Origin: Litsea cubeba
Lineage: Eukaryota > Streptophyta > Magnoliopsida > Laurales > Lauraceae
DNA: 64,000 bases
NCBI GenBank assembly: GCA_012931725.1
Contig: CM022949.1
Coordinates: 61,566,106-61,630,105, forward strand
Direction: 5' to 3'
Part shown: positions 22,326 through 33,058 of the stretch, piece after piece
Layout of the letters: every line of letters starts with the position of its first letter
Numbering within the stretch: position 1 is the stretch's first letter
The notes under the pieces: model-generated
Told to the model about the DNA's origin: nothing
Database searches by the model: none
Seen by the model: only the letters and a program-made list of their open reading frames with translations
Position numbers and translations under genes: made by a program

Positions 22326-25198
22326 AATACTCCTGGAAGCTCATCAACCCACAGACCTTTTGCTCTTTCGAGCCTTGTCTTAAGGTTGCGCAGGACTGTC
22401 CTCACCATCACTTCTGCTTGCCCATTTGCCTGGGGGTGTGCCGGGCTGGAGTGAGGTTGTTTTATGTGAATGTCTGCGCAGAAGGAGTTGAAGAGCCTGT
22501 TGTCGAATTGCTTGCCATTGTCGCTGACAATGGCCTCAGGTATTCCGAAGCGACAGACCAGGTTTTTCCAGACGAAATCTTTCACCTTGTGGTCTGTTAT
22601 CTTCGCTAGGGGTTCCGCCTCCGCCCATTTTGTAAAGTAGTCGATGGCGACCACTATGAATTTGCACTGGCCTCTACTCAAAGGCAGGGGGCCCAAAATG
22701 TCGATGCCCCATTTGGAGAAAGGCCACGGGCTGAGGATGGTGGTCAGCTCTTCTGGTGGCTGCCGTGTCACATTGGCGAAGCGCTGGCATTTGTCACACT
22801 TCTTGGCGAGGTCCTTGGCATCTTTCAACATGCTTGGCCAAAAGTACCCTTGCCTAAGCGCATTATGTGCGAGGCAGCGTCCTCCCGAGTGATTTCCACA
22901 AATCCCCTCATGAATTTCTCTGAGGGCGTAATCAGCCTCTTCTGGGGAAAGGCAGCGCAGCAACGGTAGGTTGTAACCCCTCTTGTAGAGAATATCATGT
23001 AGGATTGTGAACTTAGAAGCTCTCATCCTCAGTCTTCTGGCTTCCAAGTGGTCACCTGGCTCGGTGCCCTCTTGGAGGAAGGCCTTTATAGGGGTCATCC
23101 AATTTGGCTCATCGCCTTCTGATGCACAGTGGATGTTTCCGATTACCACATCTAACTTACTTTTTTCCAACTGGTGCCCGATGAGCGTCGGTTCTGCAGA
23201 TGAGGCCTCCAATGATGAGGCGAGCCTGGCGAGTGCGTCGGCGGCAACATTTTCTCCCCTAAGGATGTGAGAGAGTTGAAAATATTGGAAACTTTTGATT
23301 ATTTCCTTTACCATGATGAGGTAATCTTGCATTCTTTCCTCCTTTGCTTCGAATTCGCCGTTTACTTGATTCACCACCAGTTGTGAATCGCTGTAAGCGA
23401 GAACGGATTTGGCATCCATCTCAATTGCCAATTTAAGACCAGAGAGGAGGGCCTCGTACTCTGCTTCATTGTTTGACGCAATGAAGTGTAGCTTCACTGC
23501 ATATTTGATGGGTGTACCATCAGGACTCATTAGGATTAAGCCAGCTCCGCTTCCTTCTGTGGTTGCTGAACCATCAACGTAGAGTTTCCAGGCTGGTAGT
23601 GGCGATACATTGGACTTCTCAGGAGGTACTTGTAGAGGTCCTTCGCTCACAGATGGAGAGGCCTGCGAGTCCTGTGGGGGAGAAGCTTGGGCGCCCGGAG
23701 ATGAGGTGGAGAACTGTGCGCCCGTTGGAGGAGAGGAGAGCTGGGCGCCTGTTGAGGGGAGCTGGGCGCCCGTTGGTGGAGAGGTGAGCTGGGCGCCCGT
23801 TGAGGGGAGCTGGGCGCCCGTTGGTTGAGAGGTGAGCTGGGCGCCCGTTGAGGGGAGCTGGGCGCCCGTTGGTGGAGAGGAGAGCTGGGCGCCCGTTGAG
23901 GGGAGCTGGGCGCCTGTTGAGGGGAGCTGGGCGCCCGTTGGTGGAGAGGTGAGCTGGGCGCCCGTTGAGGGGAGCTGGGCGCCCGTTGGTTGAGAGGTGA
24001 GCTGGGCGCCCGTTGGTGGAGAGGAGAGCTGGGCGCCCGTTGAGGGGAGCTGGGCGCCCGTTGGTGGAGAGGAGAGCTGGGCGCCTGTTGAGGGGAGCTG
24101 GGCGCCCGTTGGTGGAGAGGTGAGCTGGGCGCCCGTTGAGGGGAGCTGGGCGCCCGTTGGTTGAGAGGTGAGCTGGGCGCCCGTTGTGGGGAGCTGGGCG
24201 CCCGTTGGTGGAGAGGTGAGTTGGGCGCCTGTTGTAAGTAGAGGAGGATCCTCAGTTTGCTCTTCAGCATACGTAAGCTCCGATACAAAGTCTGCCAAAG
24301 CCTGTGCTTTGATGGCAGGCCTTGGTTGATAGTGAATGTCGAACTCACCAAGCTCCACCGACCACTTAGCCAATCTTCCAGCAACATCAGGTTTTGCTAA
24401 AACTCTTTTCAGAGGTTGATCCGTGATGACAGTGATTGTGTGGCCCTGGAAGTAATGACGTAGACGCCTCGCAGTCGAAACGAGGGCGAGCGCCAGTTTT
24501 TCCAACTCTGAGTATCTGATCTCTGCCCCTCTGTATGCTCTGCTCACATAGTAGATTGGTTTTTGTACCCCACCATGGTCTGTAATGAGGACAGAGCTTA
24601 CTGCTGAGGGAGAAGCAGAGAGGTACAAATACAGCACTTCCCCAGGTAAAGCATGTGAGAGGAGAGGAGGTGTGGCAAGGTATGCCTTAAGCTTCTGGAA
24701 GGCCTCCTCAGCCTCAGATCCCCATTCAAAAGTTTTCCTAAGAATTTTGAAGAAGGGCAAACACTTATCTGCAGATTTGGAGACAAACCTGTTGAGCGCT
24801 GCAATTCTCCCATTGAGGCGCTGCAGCTCCTTAGTTGATGATGGCGACCTCATATCCAGTATGGCCTTGATTTTGTCAGGGTTCGCCTCAATCCCCCTCT
24901 GATTGACCATGAATCCCAAGAACTTCCCCGATCCAACGCCAAAAGCGCATTTCTCGGGATTCAGCTTCATGTTGTAGGTCCTGAGAACACTGAAGGTCTC
25001 TTGAAGATGACCGATGTGATCTGCTGCAGCCAAGCTCTTTACTAGCATGTCGTCGACATATACTTCCATCGTTCGCCCGATCTGGGAATGGAACATCATG
25101 TTCACCAGGCGCTGGTAAGTGGCCCCAGCATTTTTTAGTCCGAAGGGCATAACCCTGTAGCAGTAGGTGCCCTTCGGAGTGATGAAGGATGTTTTTTC
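22250..25198 (-). pseudogene. RT (C-part)-RNase H-archaeal RNase H-integrase (Tat element)
   Basis: Starts directly after an in-frame TAG (25199-25201) that splits RT. Order: RT palm with MPFGLKNAGATYQ and YVDD, first RNase H (LADFVSEL at its end), a ~180-residue linker of GAQL(T/P)S(P/Q/T)PT repeats, second archaeal-type RNase H (YVDGSATTEGSGAGLILMSP, NNEAEYEALL, YSDSQLVVNQ), then integrase HHCC (CGNHSGG...CDKCQRFAN) and DDE core (GIDILGPLP, VSDNGKQFD, HPQANGQAEVMV). All catalytic residues that I can check are present. The repeat linker is abnormally long. The frame fails near 22282. Confidence 0.92.
23690..24235. repeat. Minisatellite encoding GAQL repeats in pol linker
   Basis: More than twenty units of about 21-30 bp, each carrying the palindrome GGGCGCCC (CTGGGCGCCCGTTG), between the two RNase H domains. 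The array length is a multiple of three and the minus-strand frame is open throughout, so it expanded under frame constraint or very recently. Confidence 0.9.
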
Positions 25199-28100
25199 CT
25201 AGTCTGGAGGGTGCATGTTAATCTGGTTGTATCCCGAATAAGCGTCCAGGAAGGAAAGAAGCTCGTGTCCCGCCGTGGCGTCGATGAGGAGGTCGATCCT
25301 GGGCAACGGGTAGCTATCCTTCGGGCACGCCTTGTTAAGTTCACTGAAGTCTACGCAGAGGCGCCACTTCCCATTCGCTTTGGCCACCATCACCACATTG
25401 GAGAGCCATTCAGGGTACGCGACTTCTCGGACTGCCCCGGTATCAATCAACTTTCCCACTTCCTTTTCTATTGCTTGGGCCCTTTCAGTGGAGGCGCCCC
25501 TTAACCTTTGCCGAACAGGTTTGTGGAGAGGGCTGACATTGAGGCGATGGGTGGTGACGGCTAGGTCTATCCCTTCCAGATCAGCATGTGACCACGCGAA
25601 TATGCCCATATTCTCCCTCAAAAAATCTGTCAATCGGCCAACCAGAGCTTTCGGGAGTGAAGAGCCAATATACACCTTCTTTTCCGGATGCTCCTCATGC
25701 AAGATGATAGGGGTGAGTTTTTCAACTGGCTCCCCTCTTTCCGTGGTAGCCTCATCTCTTGGGTCCAAGACTTCCACCTGCAGCGCCTCCTGCGTCATCT
25801 TGGCCTTCATCGAGGTGACGTAGCATTCTCTTGCTGCTACTTGATCTCCTCTTACCTCCCCTACTCCATTCGGGGTTGGGAAGCGGAGGATGAGATGATA
25901 TGTGGAAGGGACGGCTCTCAAGGAGTTAAGCGTGGGCCGCCCCAGGATGATGTTGTACGCTGATGGACAATTTATCACCAAGAAATTGACCATTGTGGTG
26001 GAGGTTCGGGGGGCTGTTCCGGCCGTGACTGGTAACATAATGGCCCCCAAAGGATACACCTTTTCCCCTGAGAAACCGATGAGGGGAAACTTGACTGGTT
26101 GCAATCTCTCTCGACCCAACTTCAGCTTATCATAGGCTTCCACAAATAAAATATCTGCGGAACTTCCACTGTCAACCAAGATCCTATGCACCTGGAAATT
26201 GGCGACGGTCATAGAGAGCACCAGAGGGTCGTCATGAGGGTGCTGGATGTTCTCTAGATCTTTATCCGAGAAGGATATGATCTCATCAGTGCTGTGCCTC
26301 GACGCCTTTGACGGTCGTGGCTCATCTGGATGCCTCGCCTTTCTGGCGTAGGCTTTCATGGCGGAGAATGATTCCGCTGACCCTCCAGAGATAGTACGAA
26401 TTTCTCCAATAGGGTGTTGATTTTCGACATTGTGAGGCTGTGGCGGCGCCTGCCCCCTACCAGCAACATACTGGCGCAGGTGTCCCCGCTGAATAAGATC
26501 TTCAATCTGCCTCTTGAGGTCGAAGCAATCGTCAGTGTCATGACCGTGATCGCGATGGAAGCGACAGTATTTGGTCATATTCCTGCGATTTGCTGGAGCT
26601 TTCATCTTTCCCGGCCATTTTACAGCGGGATCATCTTGAATTTCCAGTAGAATGTGCCCTACTGCAGCATTGAGAGCTGTGAAAGTTTGTTGATTTCTCT
26701 GCGGAGCAGGGAAGGGTCGATCTCTCGGGGGGGCAGGACCGAGTCGGTCCCTGGCTGGTACCCTCTCGGTTCTGCTCCGCTTGTTGCTGGGCTCCTTCTT
26801 GTTGCTGGGCTCCTTCTTGTCGTCTCTATCATGTTTTCCTTTATCTGCAGCTCTGGAGGACTCGCCCCGTCTGGCCCTAGTAGCGTCCTCCGCATTCATG
26901 TATTTCTGGGCTTTCGCCAACAGCTCCGTCATGTTCTTTGGTGGGCGCTTCATTACGGAAAAGTAGAAACCCGATGAACGGAGGCCACCCAAGAAAGCAG
27001 TCATGGTTACCTTGTCATCGGGTTCTTCCACCTGAAGTACCTCCTCGTTAAAACGAGTGAGGTATGCCCTGAGGCTCTCATTATTGTCCTGCTTTACAGT
27101 CAGCAGGTGTGTGGGTGGCTTTTGATGGCGGCGTCCTCCAATGAAGTGTGACACGAAGGACCTGCTTAGTTCTTCGAAGGTGGCGATGGAAGCTGGGGCG
27201 AGATTGGAAAACCACTGTCGGGCGGAGCCCTTCAGTGTAGTCGGGAATGCTCTGCACATGATCTCATCAGCGATATTGTGCAGCTGCATCACAGTCTTGT
27301 AGGTTTCCAGGTGATCGAGTGGATCCTTCCTTCCATCGAAGGTCTCTATAGACGGCATTTTGAACCTAGGAGGAAGGGGGTAGTTTACTACATCAGACTT
27401 GAACGGGGTGTTCGTTCGTCTGACGAGATAATCCACCGTCTCTGGGGCCTGCGCCCTCACTGCATCGAAGACATCTCCGATTTGATTCTGCATCTCCTTA
27501 AAATTTTCCTCCCATTGATTATAGGGTTCTATGGAAGGACCAGGGAGATTGCTTTCCTCCTCCACTGTATTATTTTCACTTTCCCCTTCTTGGAAGTGGG
27601 GGTCATCAGCCGGAGGTTCTGCAAACTGGGCTCCACCCTGAGGAGGAGGCGCCACATAATAAGCATGACCTTGTGGACCAGCCAGGCTCGGGCCAGGTGG
27701 GGGGTCCAAAGGAGCTTCGGCAGAGGCATCCTGGGCGCGATGGAACTGAGTCATCAGGGGAACTCCTCGACCCTGGGCGCCATAGGGATGGGCGCCCAGG
27801 TGATGGAGATTGGGCTGGGCGCCCACAGGAAGACCCCTTGCCTGGGCGCCCAGGGGATGGGCGCCCGGATGAGGTAGATTGGGCTGGGCGCCCATAGGAA
27901 GACCCCTTGCCTGGGCGCCCAGGGGATGGGCGCCCGGATGAGGTGCTCCGTTTCGCGGAGCGGTCGGGCCCCGCGAGCGCGTCGCCTCCTGCTGCTGGAT
28001 CCCACCGAATGGTGCTCCTCCTTGCCCTGCGAGCATAAGTTGGAGGATTTGCTGGTTTTGAGTCACCAGCTGCTGCATGGTCTCCATCATCTGCTGTGGA

Positions 28101-28252
28101 GAGGGAGTAGGAGCGGGGGTAATCGGGACAGGATTACCCGGTGGAGGACCGTTCTCTCCCTGTCTGGGAGAGTTAGGCTGAGCGTTAGGGCCCGGACCCG
28201 TAGTTAGGCCAGGGTTATCCTCACGTCTTCCTGACCTCGTGCTGATCACCAT
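25199..28252 (-). pseudogene. gag-protease-RT (N-part) polyprotein, ends at TAG in RT
   Basis: Starts ATGGTGATCAGC about 35 bases after the primer-binding site. 1017 codons. N-terminal Q-rich segment (MQQLVTQNQQILQLMLAGQG), a GAHPLGAQARG repeat tract, capsid (FDGRKDPLDHLETYK, ARQWFSNLAPASIATFEELS, RAYLTRFNEEVLQV), basic linker, zinc-knuckle-like CRFHRDHGHDTDDC, protease ILVDSGSSADILF and ILGRPTL, and the RT fingers (WRLCVDFSELNKACPKDSYP). The frame stops at NMHPPD-TAG-EKTSF. The next 3 kb is open in exactly the same frame, so one C-to-T change (CAG to TAG) separates two parts of one polyprotein. Confidence 0.92.
27760..27950. repeat. GGGCGCCC repeats in gag
   Basis: About seven copies of TGGGCGCCC(A/G) in two nearly identical ~66-bp units plus flanking partial copies, encoding GAHPLGAQARG and GAQPNL. 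It is the same core word as in the pol linker at 23.7-24.2 kb. Confidence 0.85.
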
Positions 28253-28285
28253 GATTCTAACAAAGGGGTTTGAATTTTTTCGGTT

Positions 28286-28301
28286 CCCACAGACGGCGCC
28301 A
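28286..28301 (-). promoter_or_regulatory. Primer-binding site of Tat element
   Basis: Minus strand TGGCGCCGTCTGTGGG, three bases after the 5' LTR end. The first nine bases match the 3' end of tRNA-Asp-type primers used by Athila/Tat elements; the remainder is the TCTGTGGG variant common in Tat elements. Confidence 0.8.
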
Positions 28302-28304
28302 AAC

Positions 28305-28814
28305 TGATGATGTCAAAAACAGGGGTTCAGACACCACCGGTCAATATGATTAATGCAAAGCAATAAATGAAGAGAGGTGAGGGATTTATAGTGGTTCGGT
28401 CAAACGCGACCTACGTCCACTTCAAAAGGGTGATCTTGGATTAATGTTGAGAGTTACACAATATGTCAAAGTAGAGAAAATCCGTCCCCTCTCAAGTGAT
28501 GAGAGGGCTCTATTTATAACTCTTTCCCACCAGGTGGGGATGCGATCGGTTTCAACGTCTCTTTGGAGCGTCGGACGTGTCCTTGAGGATAGAGCCAGGT
28601 GGAAGGCAGGTGAGATCCTCTCCACGAGACTTGGTAAATGCAGGTTAGGGGAGGACTCCGTCGCGATGACTTGGAGTCTGAGATGACGAGGCTTCGCTTA
28701 ATGGAACCCGAATCTCAACGGGGCTACTGGCCTGACCCACGATCCTAGACGGACCGGGTTGCTTGGACCTGACTCATTATCGCGATTTGGATTCGGATTG
28801 GGCTTGACTCATCA
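28305..28814 (-). repeat. 5' LTR of Tat element
   Basis: 510 bp, about 98.8% identical by eye to the LTR at 17792-18300. TATA box on the minus strand at 28510-28519. It is followed on the minus strand by the primer-binding site. Confidence 0.93.
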
Positions 28815-29315
28815 TGTTAGAATCTCATTCGTCATTCAAATAAACAATGAGAAATTGATGGGTATTGTTCAATTTGGTTATGTACGGAATAGAATCTATA
28901 ATTATATATATTTTTTTTGGTAGATTTTGATTGCATTGTACGTCTTAAACAGGTTTATGTAAGAACAGGTTGCTAAAAATGAAACGGAATTCAATTTTTT
29001 ATAGAAAATTTTTTATTTAAAAAAAATACTTTTAGCGGCGGCCAATTGAACGCCGCTAAAACTTTGACCTCTATTTTTATTAAGTTTCAATGGTTTTTTT
29101 CACTTTAACTGGCGGCCGTGGACTCCCACTAAAATTTATCTTCATCGTTTAATATACCCTCAAGAATGTTTTTTCGTCAGCCGGAAGTGCCGAAAAAAAA
29201 AAAAGACATTCACCCACGGTTTGTATACCGTCAATTAGCGGCAGTCGACATGGCAGCCGCTATAAGTTTTACCAGTGGCCAGCAACCTCGGCTAAAAGTG
29301 GTTTTTCTTGTAGTG

Positions 29316-30950
29316 GGGGGACCCATTAAATCCATATCCAATGCCAACATCCTAAATCCAATGCCCCCACCCATTTACTCTTCTAGTAGCGCGGGAGTTA
29401 CTCAAAGATACTTACATGCCTTTTCCTCTTTGAACATGAACATTTCTCTTCTCTATATGAACATATATGACTTTTCCTCTTCTTTAAGAGAATATTTCCA
29501 ATTATATTCAGCGTCCCCCACCTTATGGTGAGGGATGGATGCACCCGAACATTCCTCTATATATAATATGATCCCCTAGACGTGCATGGGGACTCTCTTG
29601 TGCTCCTCTTTTTGGGCCCACTTGAAGCCCTATGAGGGGATGGATGAGGGGAATCTAAACATGTGGATCGGCGTACCTCCCTACTATTTGGGGCCCACCG
29701 GGTTATCCTAACCCTTTGATCAACGACTCACAAGTTTTAACAACTTTATATTGAAAGAAATTCAGCCAATCTAATAGTCTAGTCTATTCGGATGGTGCAA
29801 ACCACAAGATCCAGAGTAATTAAGGGGGTCCTGATTTTGTGGACCCCTCGGATTGATGATCAGTGAGCCCCACGGTCAGGTGCGACCGGATCGCCGGTAT
29901 AAACACACTGCATTACATTTCATTAATCGTCTGTAACCCGATTCTTGTGTTTAAATTAAAAAAAAAGAAATTTACTTTCTTCAGTCAGGCTATGTGAGTC
30001 CAATTATCAAGATCTCAGGCCACATGATAAAGGTTTCGTTGTACAGATGCTTTGGAATGTATCTTTCACTGATCTGGCCCATATAAGTGAGGTTAGGCCC
30101 GTACCACTTAACTATGGATGTCTATGTGATTGTAATAAGGCCGAAGTTTTCACTGTTCATACATGTACAGCTATTTCAATTCGAAACAGAATACTATATT
30201 GTACCCGGACCTGTACCTGAACCCGAATTCAAACCAAATACACATACTAAAATAATACATGTATACTTTATTGCAAAAGCCATTGTCTACCAGTCAGCAT
30301 TTCCTAGTTTGGATTGATTTCCTAGCGTAAAGCTTTGTTAAATTAATTTGGTTTTAATGCTCTTTTAGTAATTTTGTGTTAGATTTTGTTACTTGACCCA
30401 TGGCCCACAAGTTTTTACTATAAAATGTATCAGATTTTGTTACTTGATCAAGAATTATGCAGGTGGTGCTTTTCGAAAGTGGTTTGAACAAGATTATATA
30501 TTTATTAGGGAGATTAATTTGAAAAAATAAAAAGAGAGGTAGTTGCTTGTAATTATCAATCTATCTAGGCTGTCATCTCTAAAATTCTAAAATAAAATAA
30601 AAGGAGGGTGGAGGGCCTTGGCTACCTGAGCAAGCTATCAAAGTCAAAAGGAAAACAAGAGAGAGAGAGAGAGAAGAGAGATGGAGAACGTTTATATTAT
30701 ATTGAAAAACAATCCCATACTACTTACTGCCTGTATTGATTTGTGACCTTTTAAGTGCATTACAGACTCCCCCATTTTCCCTATATATATATCTGTTCTC
30801 CCCTCTTCTCCTTACACACAAGAGAAGGAGAAACTACCCTTTCTTCAGCTCCCTTCCAACCCCTCTTTTCTTTCCCCTTATCTTTTCCATTGAGTCTTCC
30901 CATACTTCCTCCTATAACCTACATACGTACACAGTCTGTTATCTTAACCT
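29316..30950 (+). promoter_or_regulatory. Upstream region of GH3 gene
   Basis: 1.6 kb between the CACTA end and the GH3 start codon. A GA-repeat is at 30660-30690 and a TATA-like CTATATATATAT at 30781-30791, giving a CT-rich leader of roughly 140 bases. I found no canonical auxin-response TGTCTC/GAGACA on either strand by eye, only related TGTCTA words (near 30118 and 30286). No gene. Confidence 0.5.
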
Positions 30951-30956
30951 GTAACC

Positions 30957-33058
30957 ATGCCAGAAGCTCCTAAGAAAGCTCATGACAAGAGCAGGAAGGC
31001 CCTCGAATTCATTGAGGATGTAACGAGCAACGCAGACGAAGTGCAGAAGCAGGTTCTCGCCGAGATACTCTCTCGCAACGCCAACGTCGAGTACTTGCGC
31101 CGTTATGGCCTAGACGGGCGAACAGACCAAGAGCGCTTCAAGAAGCTCCTACCTGTTGTCGCTTATGAGGACCTGCAGCCATATGTTGAGCGTATTGCCA
31201 ATGGTGATACTTCTCCTATCCTCTGTTCCCAACCCATCTCTGAGTTCCTCACCAGGTGAGCTGTGGAGACTCTGTTGAATTCGAGTTGGCGTGGTGGGTT
31301 GGTTTCTTTCTCGGCTAATTGGGTTATTTGGGTTTTGTTTTGTGTAGCTCTGGGACCTCAGCAGGGGAGAGGAAACTGATGCCGACAATCGAAGAAGAAC
31401 TGGAGAGGCGATCACTCCTCTATAGCCTTCTGATGCCTGTGATGGACCAGTTCCTCCCTGGTTTAGACAAAGGGAAAGGAATGTACTTTTTGTTTGTGAA
31501 ATCAGAAGCTAAAACTCCTTGTGGACTAGTTGCCCGGCCGGTTCTAACCAGTTACTACAAAAGCAAGCATTTTAAGGACAGGTCTTATGACCCCTACAAC
31601 GTTTATACCAGCCCCAATGAGACCATCCTCTGTTCAGATTCCTACCAAAGCATGTATTCTCAATTGCTTTGTGGGCTTTGCCAGAACAAGCAGGTCCTGC
31701 GAGTGGGAGCTGTTTTTGCCTCTGGTTTCATTCGCGCAATCCGGTTCCTCGAAAAGAACTGGACTAGCCTTTGTGATGACATCCGAACCGGCATCTTAGA
31801 CGCCCAAATCACTGATCTTTCAGTGAGAGAGGCAGTCATGAAAATCCTGAAACCAGACCCTAAACTTGCAGATTTCATTGAGAACGAGTGCGGTAAGGGG
31901 TCCTGGGAAGGGATCATAACTCGACTGTGGCCTAATACCAAGTACATCGATGTTATTGTAACTGGGACCATGTCCCAGTATATTCCAACCCTCAATTACT
32001 ACAGCAACGGGCTTCCCTTAACATGCACCATGTATGCATCTTCTGAGTGCTATTTCGGGCTAAACCTGAATCCTCTTTGTGACCCATGTGATGTTTCTTA
32101 TACCCTCATTCCAACCATGGCTTATTTTGAGTTCTTGCCGGTGCACCGGAACGGTGGAGCGACGGACTCAATCTCAATACCCAAATTGATTAATGAGAAG
32201 GAGCAGTGCGACTTGGTGGAACTTGTTGACGTTAAACTCGGAGAGGAGTATGAGCTGGTCGTCACTACATACGCTGGTAAGCTAATTATTAAGGTTAAAT
32301 TACGGGGACTTCAGTTAATTATATATAGTGCTATCCGCAGTGGGCCTAATCCAGTATGGATGCTCCACTGCAACTCTAAATGCCAATAGAAAAAATATCT
32401 GGATTAGAACATTTATCGTTTTTTTTCCTTTTCTTTCATCATTTCTTAGTTAGCACTGTATTGATATGTAGGTCTATATCGCTATAGAGTTGGAGATGTG
32501 CTGAGAGTTGCCGGATTCAAGAACAAGGCCCCCCAATTCTACTTCATATGCAGGAAGAATGTGGTCCTCAGCATCGATTCTGACAAGACCGACGAAGTGG
32601 AGCTCCAAAATGCAGTTAAGAATGCGGTAAATCATCTTGAGCCTTTCGACATATCCCTCATTGAGTACACCAGCTATGCCGACACCTCGAGCATCCCCGG
32701 TCACTATGTTCTCTATTGGGAGCTCCGTCTTGGTGCAACTGCCATCCCTCCGTCTGTGTTTGAGGACTGTTGCCTGGCCGTCGAGGAATCCCTCAACAGC
32801 GTTTACCGTCAAGGCCGGGTTTCCGACAAGTCCATTGGTTCCCTGGAGATTAAGATAGTTGAAACGGGCACATTTGACAAGCTCATGGACTATGCCATCA
32901 GCCGAGGGGCTTCTATAAATCAGTACAAGACGCCCCGCTGTGTGAAATTCACTCCCATAGTTGAGCTGCTGAACTCAAGGGTCCTATCAAACTACTTCAG
33001 TCCCAAGTGCCCAAAATGGAGCCCAGGGCACAAAAAATGGAGCAACACCCATAACTGA
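30957..33058 (+). CDS. GH3: GH3 acyl-acid amido synthetase (auxin-conjugating type)
   Basis: Three exons: 30957-31255, 31348-32276 and 32472-33058, with GT-AG introns of 92 and 195 bp and codons intact across both junctions; predicted 604 residues, normal for GH3 enzymes. GH3 proteins adenylate indole-3-acetic acid (or other acyl acids) with ATP and join it to an amino acid in the cytosol, lowering free auxin. Visible family motifs: SSGTSAGERK (ATP-binding motif spanning the first intron), YYKSKHFKDR, YASSECYFG, YRYRVGDVL after the second intron, FICRKNVVLSIDSDKTDE, and KTPRCVKF near the end. The N-terminus MPEAPK and the C-terminal NYFSPKCPKWSPGHKKW point to the group II GH3.5/GH3.6-like clade; the exact paralogue is an inference. 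The only intact host gene in the window. Confidence 0.96.

Larger units (their letters stand above)
17792..28814 (-). mobile_element. Tat-lineage Ty3/gypsy retrotransposon, nearly complete
   Basis: An 11.0-kb element with two ~510-bp LTRs and near-matching 5-bp flanks TGCTA (17787-17791) and TGTTA (28815-28819). The minus strand encodes gag, protease, RT, RNase H, a second (archaeal-type) RNase H and integrase in that order. Two RNase H domains are the hallmark of the Tat lineage. A spliced gene on the plus strand lies between integrase and the 3' LTR. The LTRs differ by about six substitutions and one indel by eye, so the insertion is recent. Only two lesions interrupt the polyprotein: a TAG in RT and a one-base loss in integrase. 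Confidence 0.92.
16090..29315. mobile_element. Probable CACTA (En/Spm) element split by later insertions
   Basis: The right end is GTTTTTCTTGTAGTG (29301-29315), the exact inverse of the canonical CACTACAAGAAAAAC terminus. The left end begins CGCTACAAG (16090), one base off CACTACAAG. Both flanks hold subterminal repeats of the AGCGGCGGC / TTTTAGTGGCG type (16100-16330 and 29030-29300). Inside lie a hAT-like element, an unassigned 17316-17791 stretch and a Tat retrotransposon. The 3-bp flanks (CCC and GGG) do not match, so the two ends may belong to one rearranged element or to two. No TNP1/TNP2 transposase seen. Confidence 0.55.

Noticed and set aside
18750..24235. CRISPR-like array
   Set aside because: Repeats are contiguous and coding with no unique spacers, and the genome is a plant's.
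23500..24390. Pro/Ser-rich frame on the minus strand and plus-strand frames over the GAQL array
   Set aside because: Out-of-frame readings of the same tandem repeat; the GAQL frame is continuous with RNase H and integrase.
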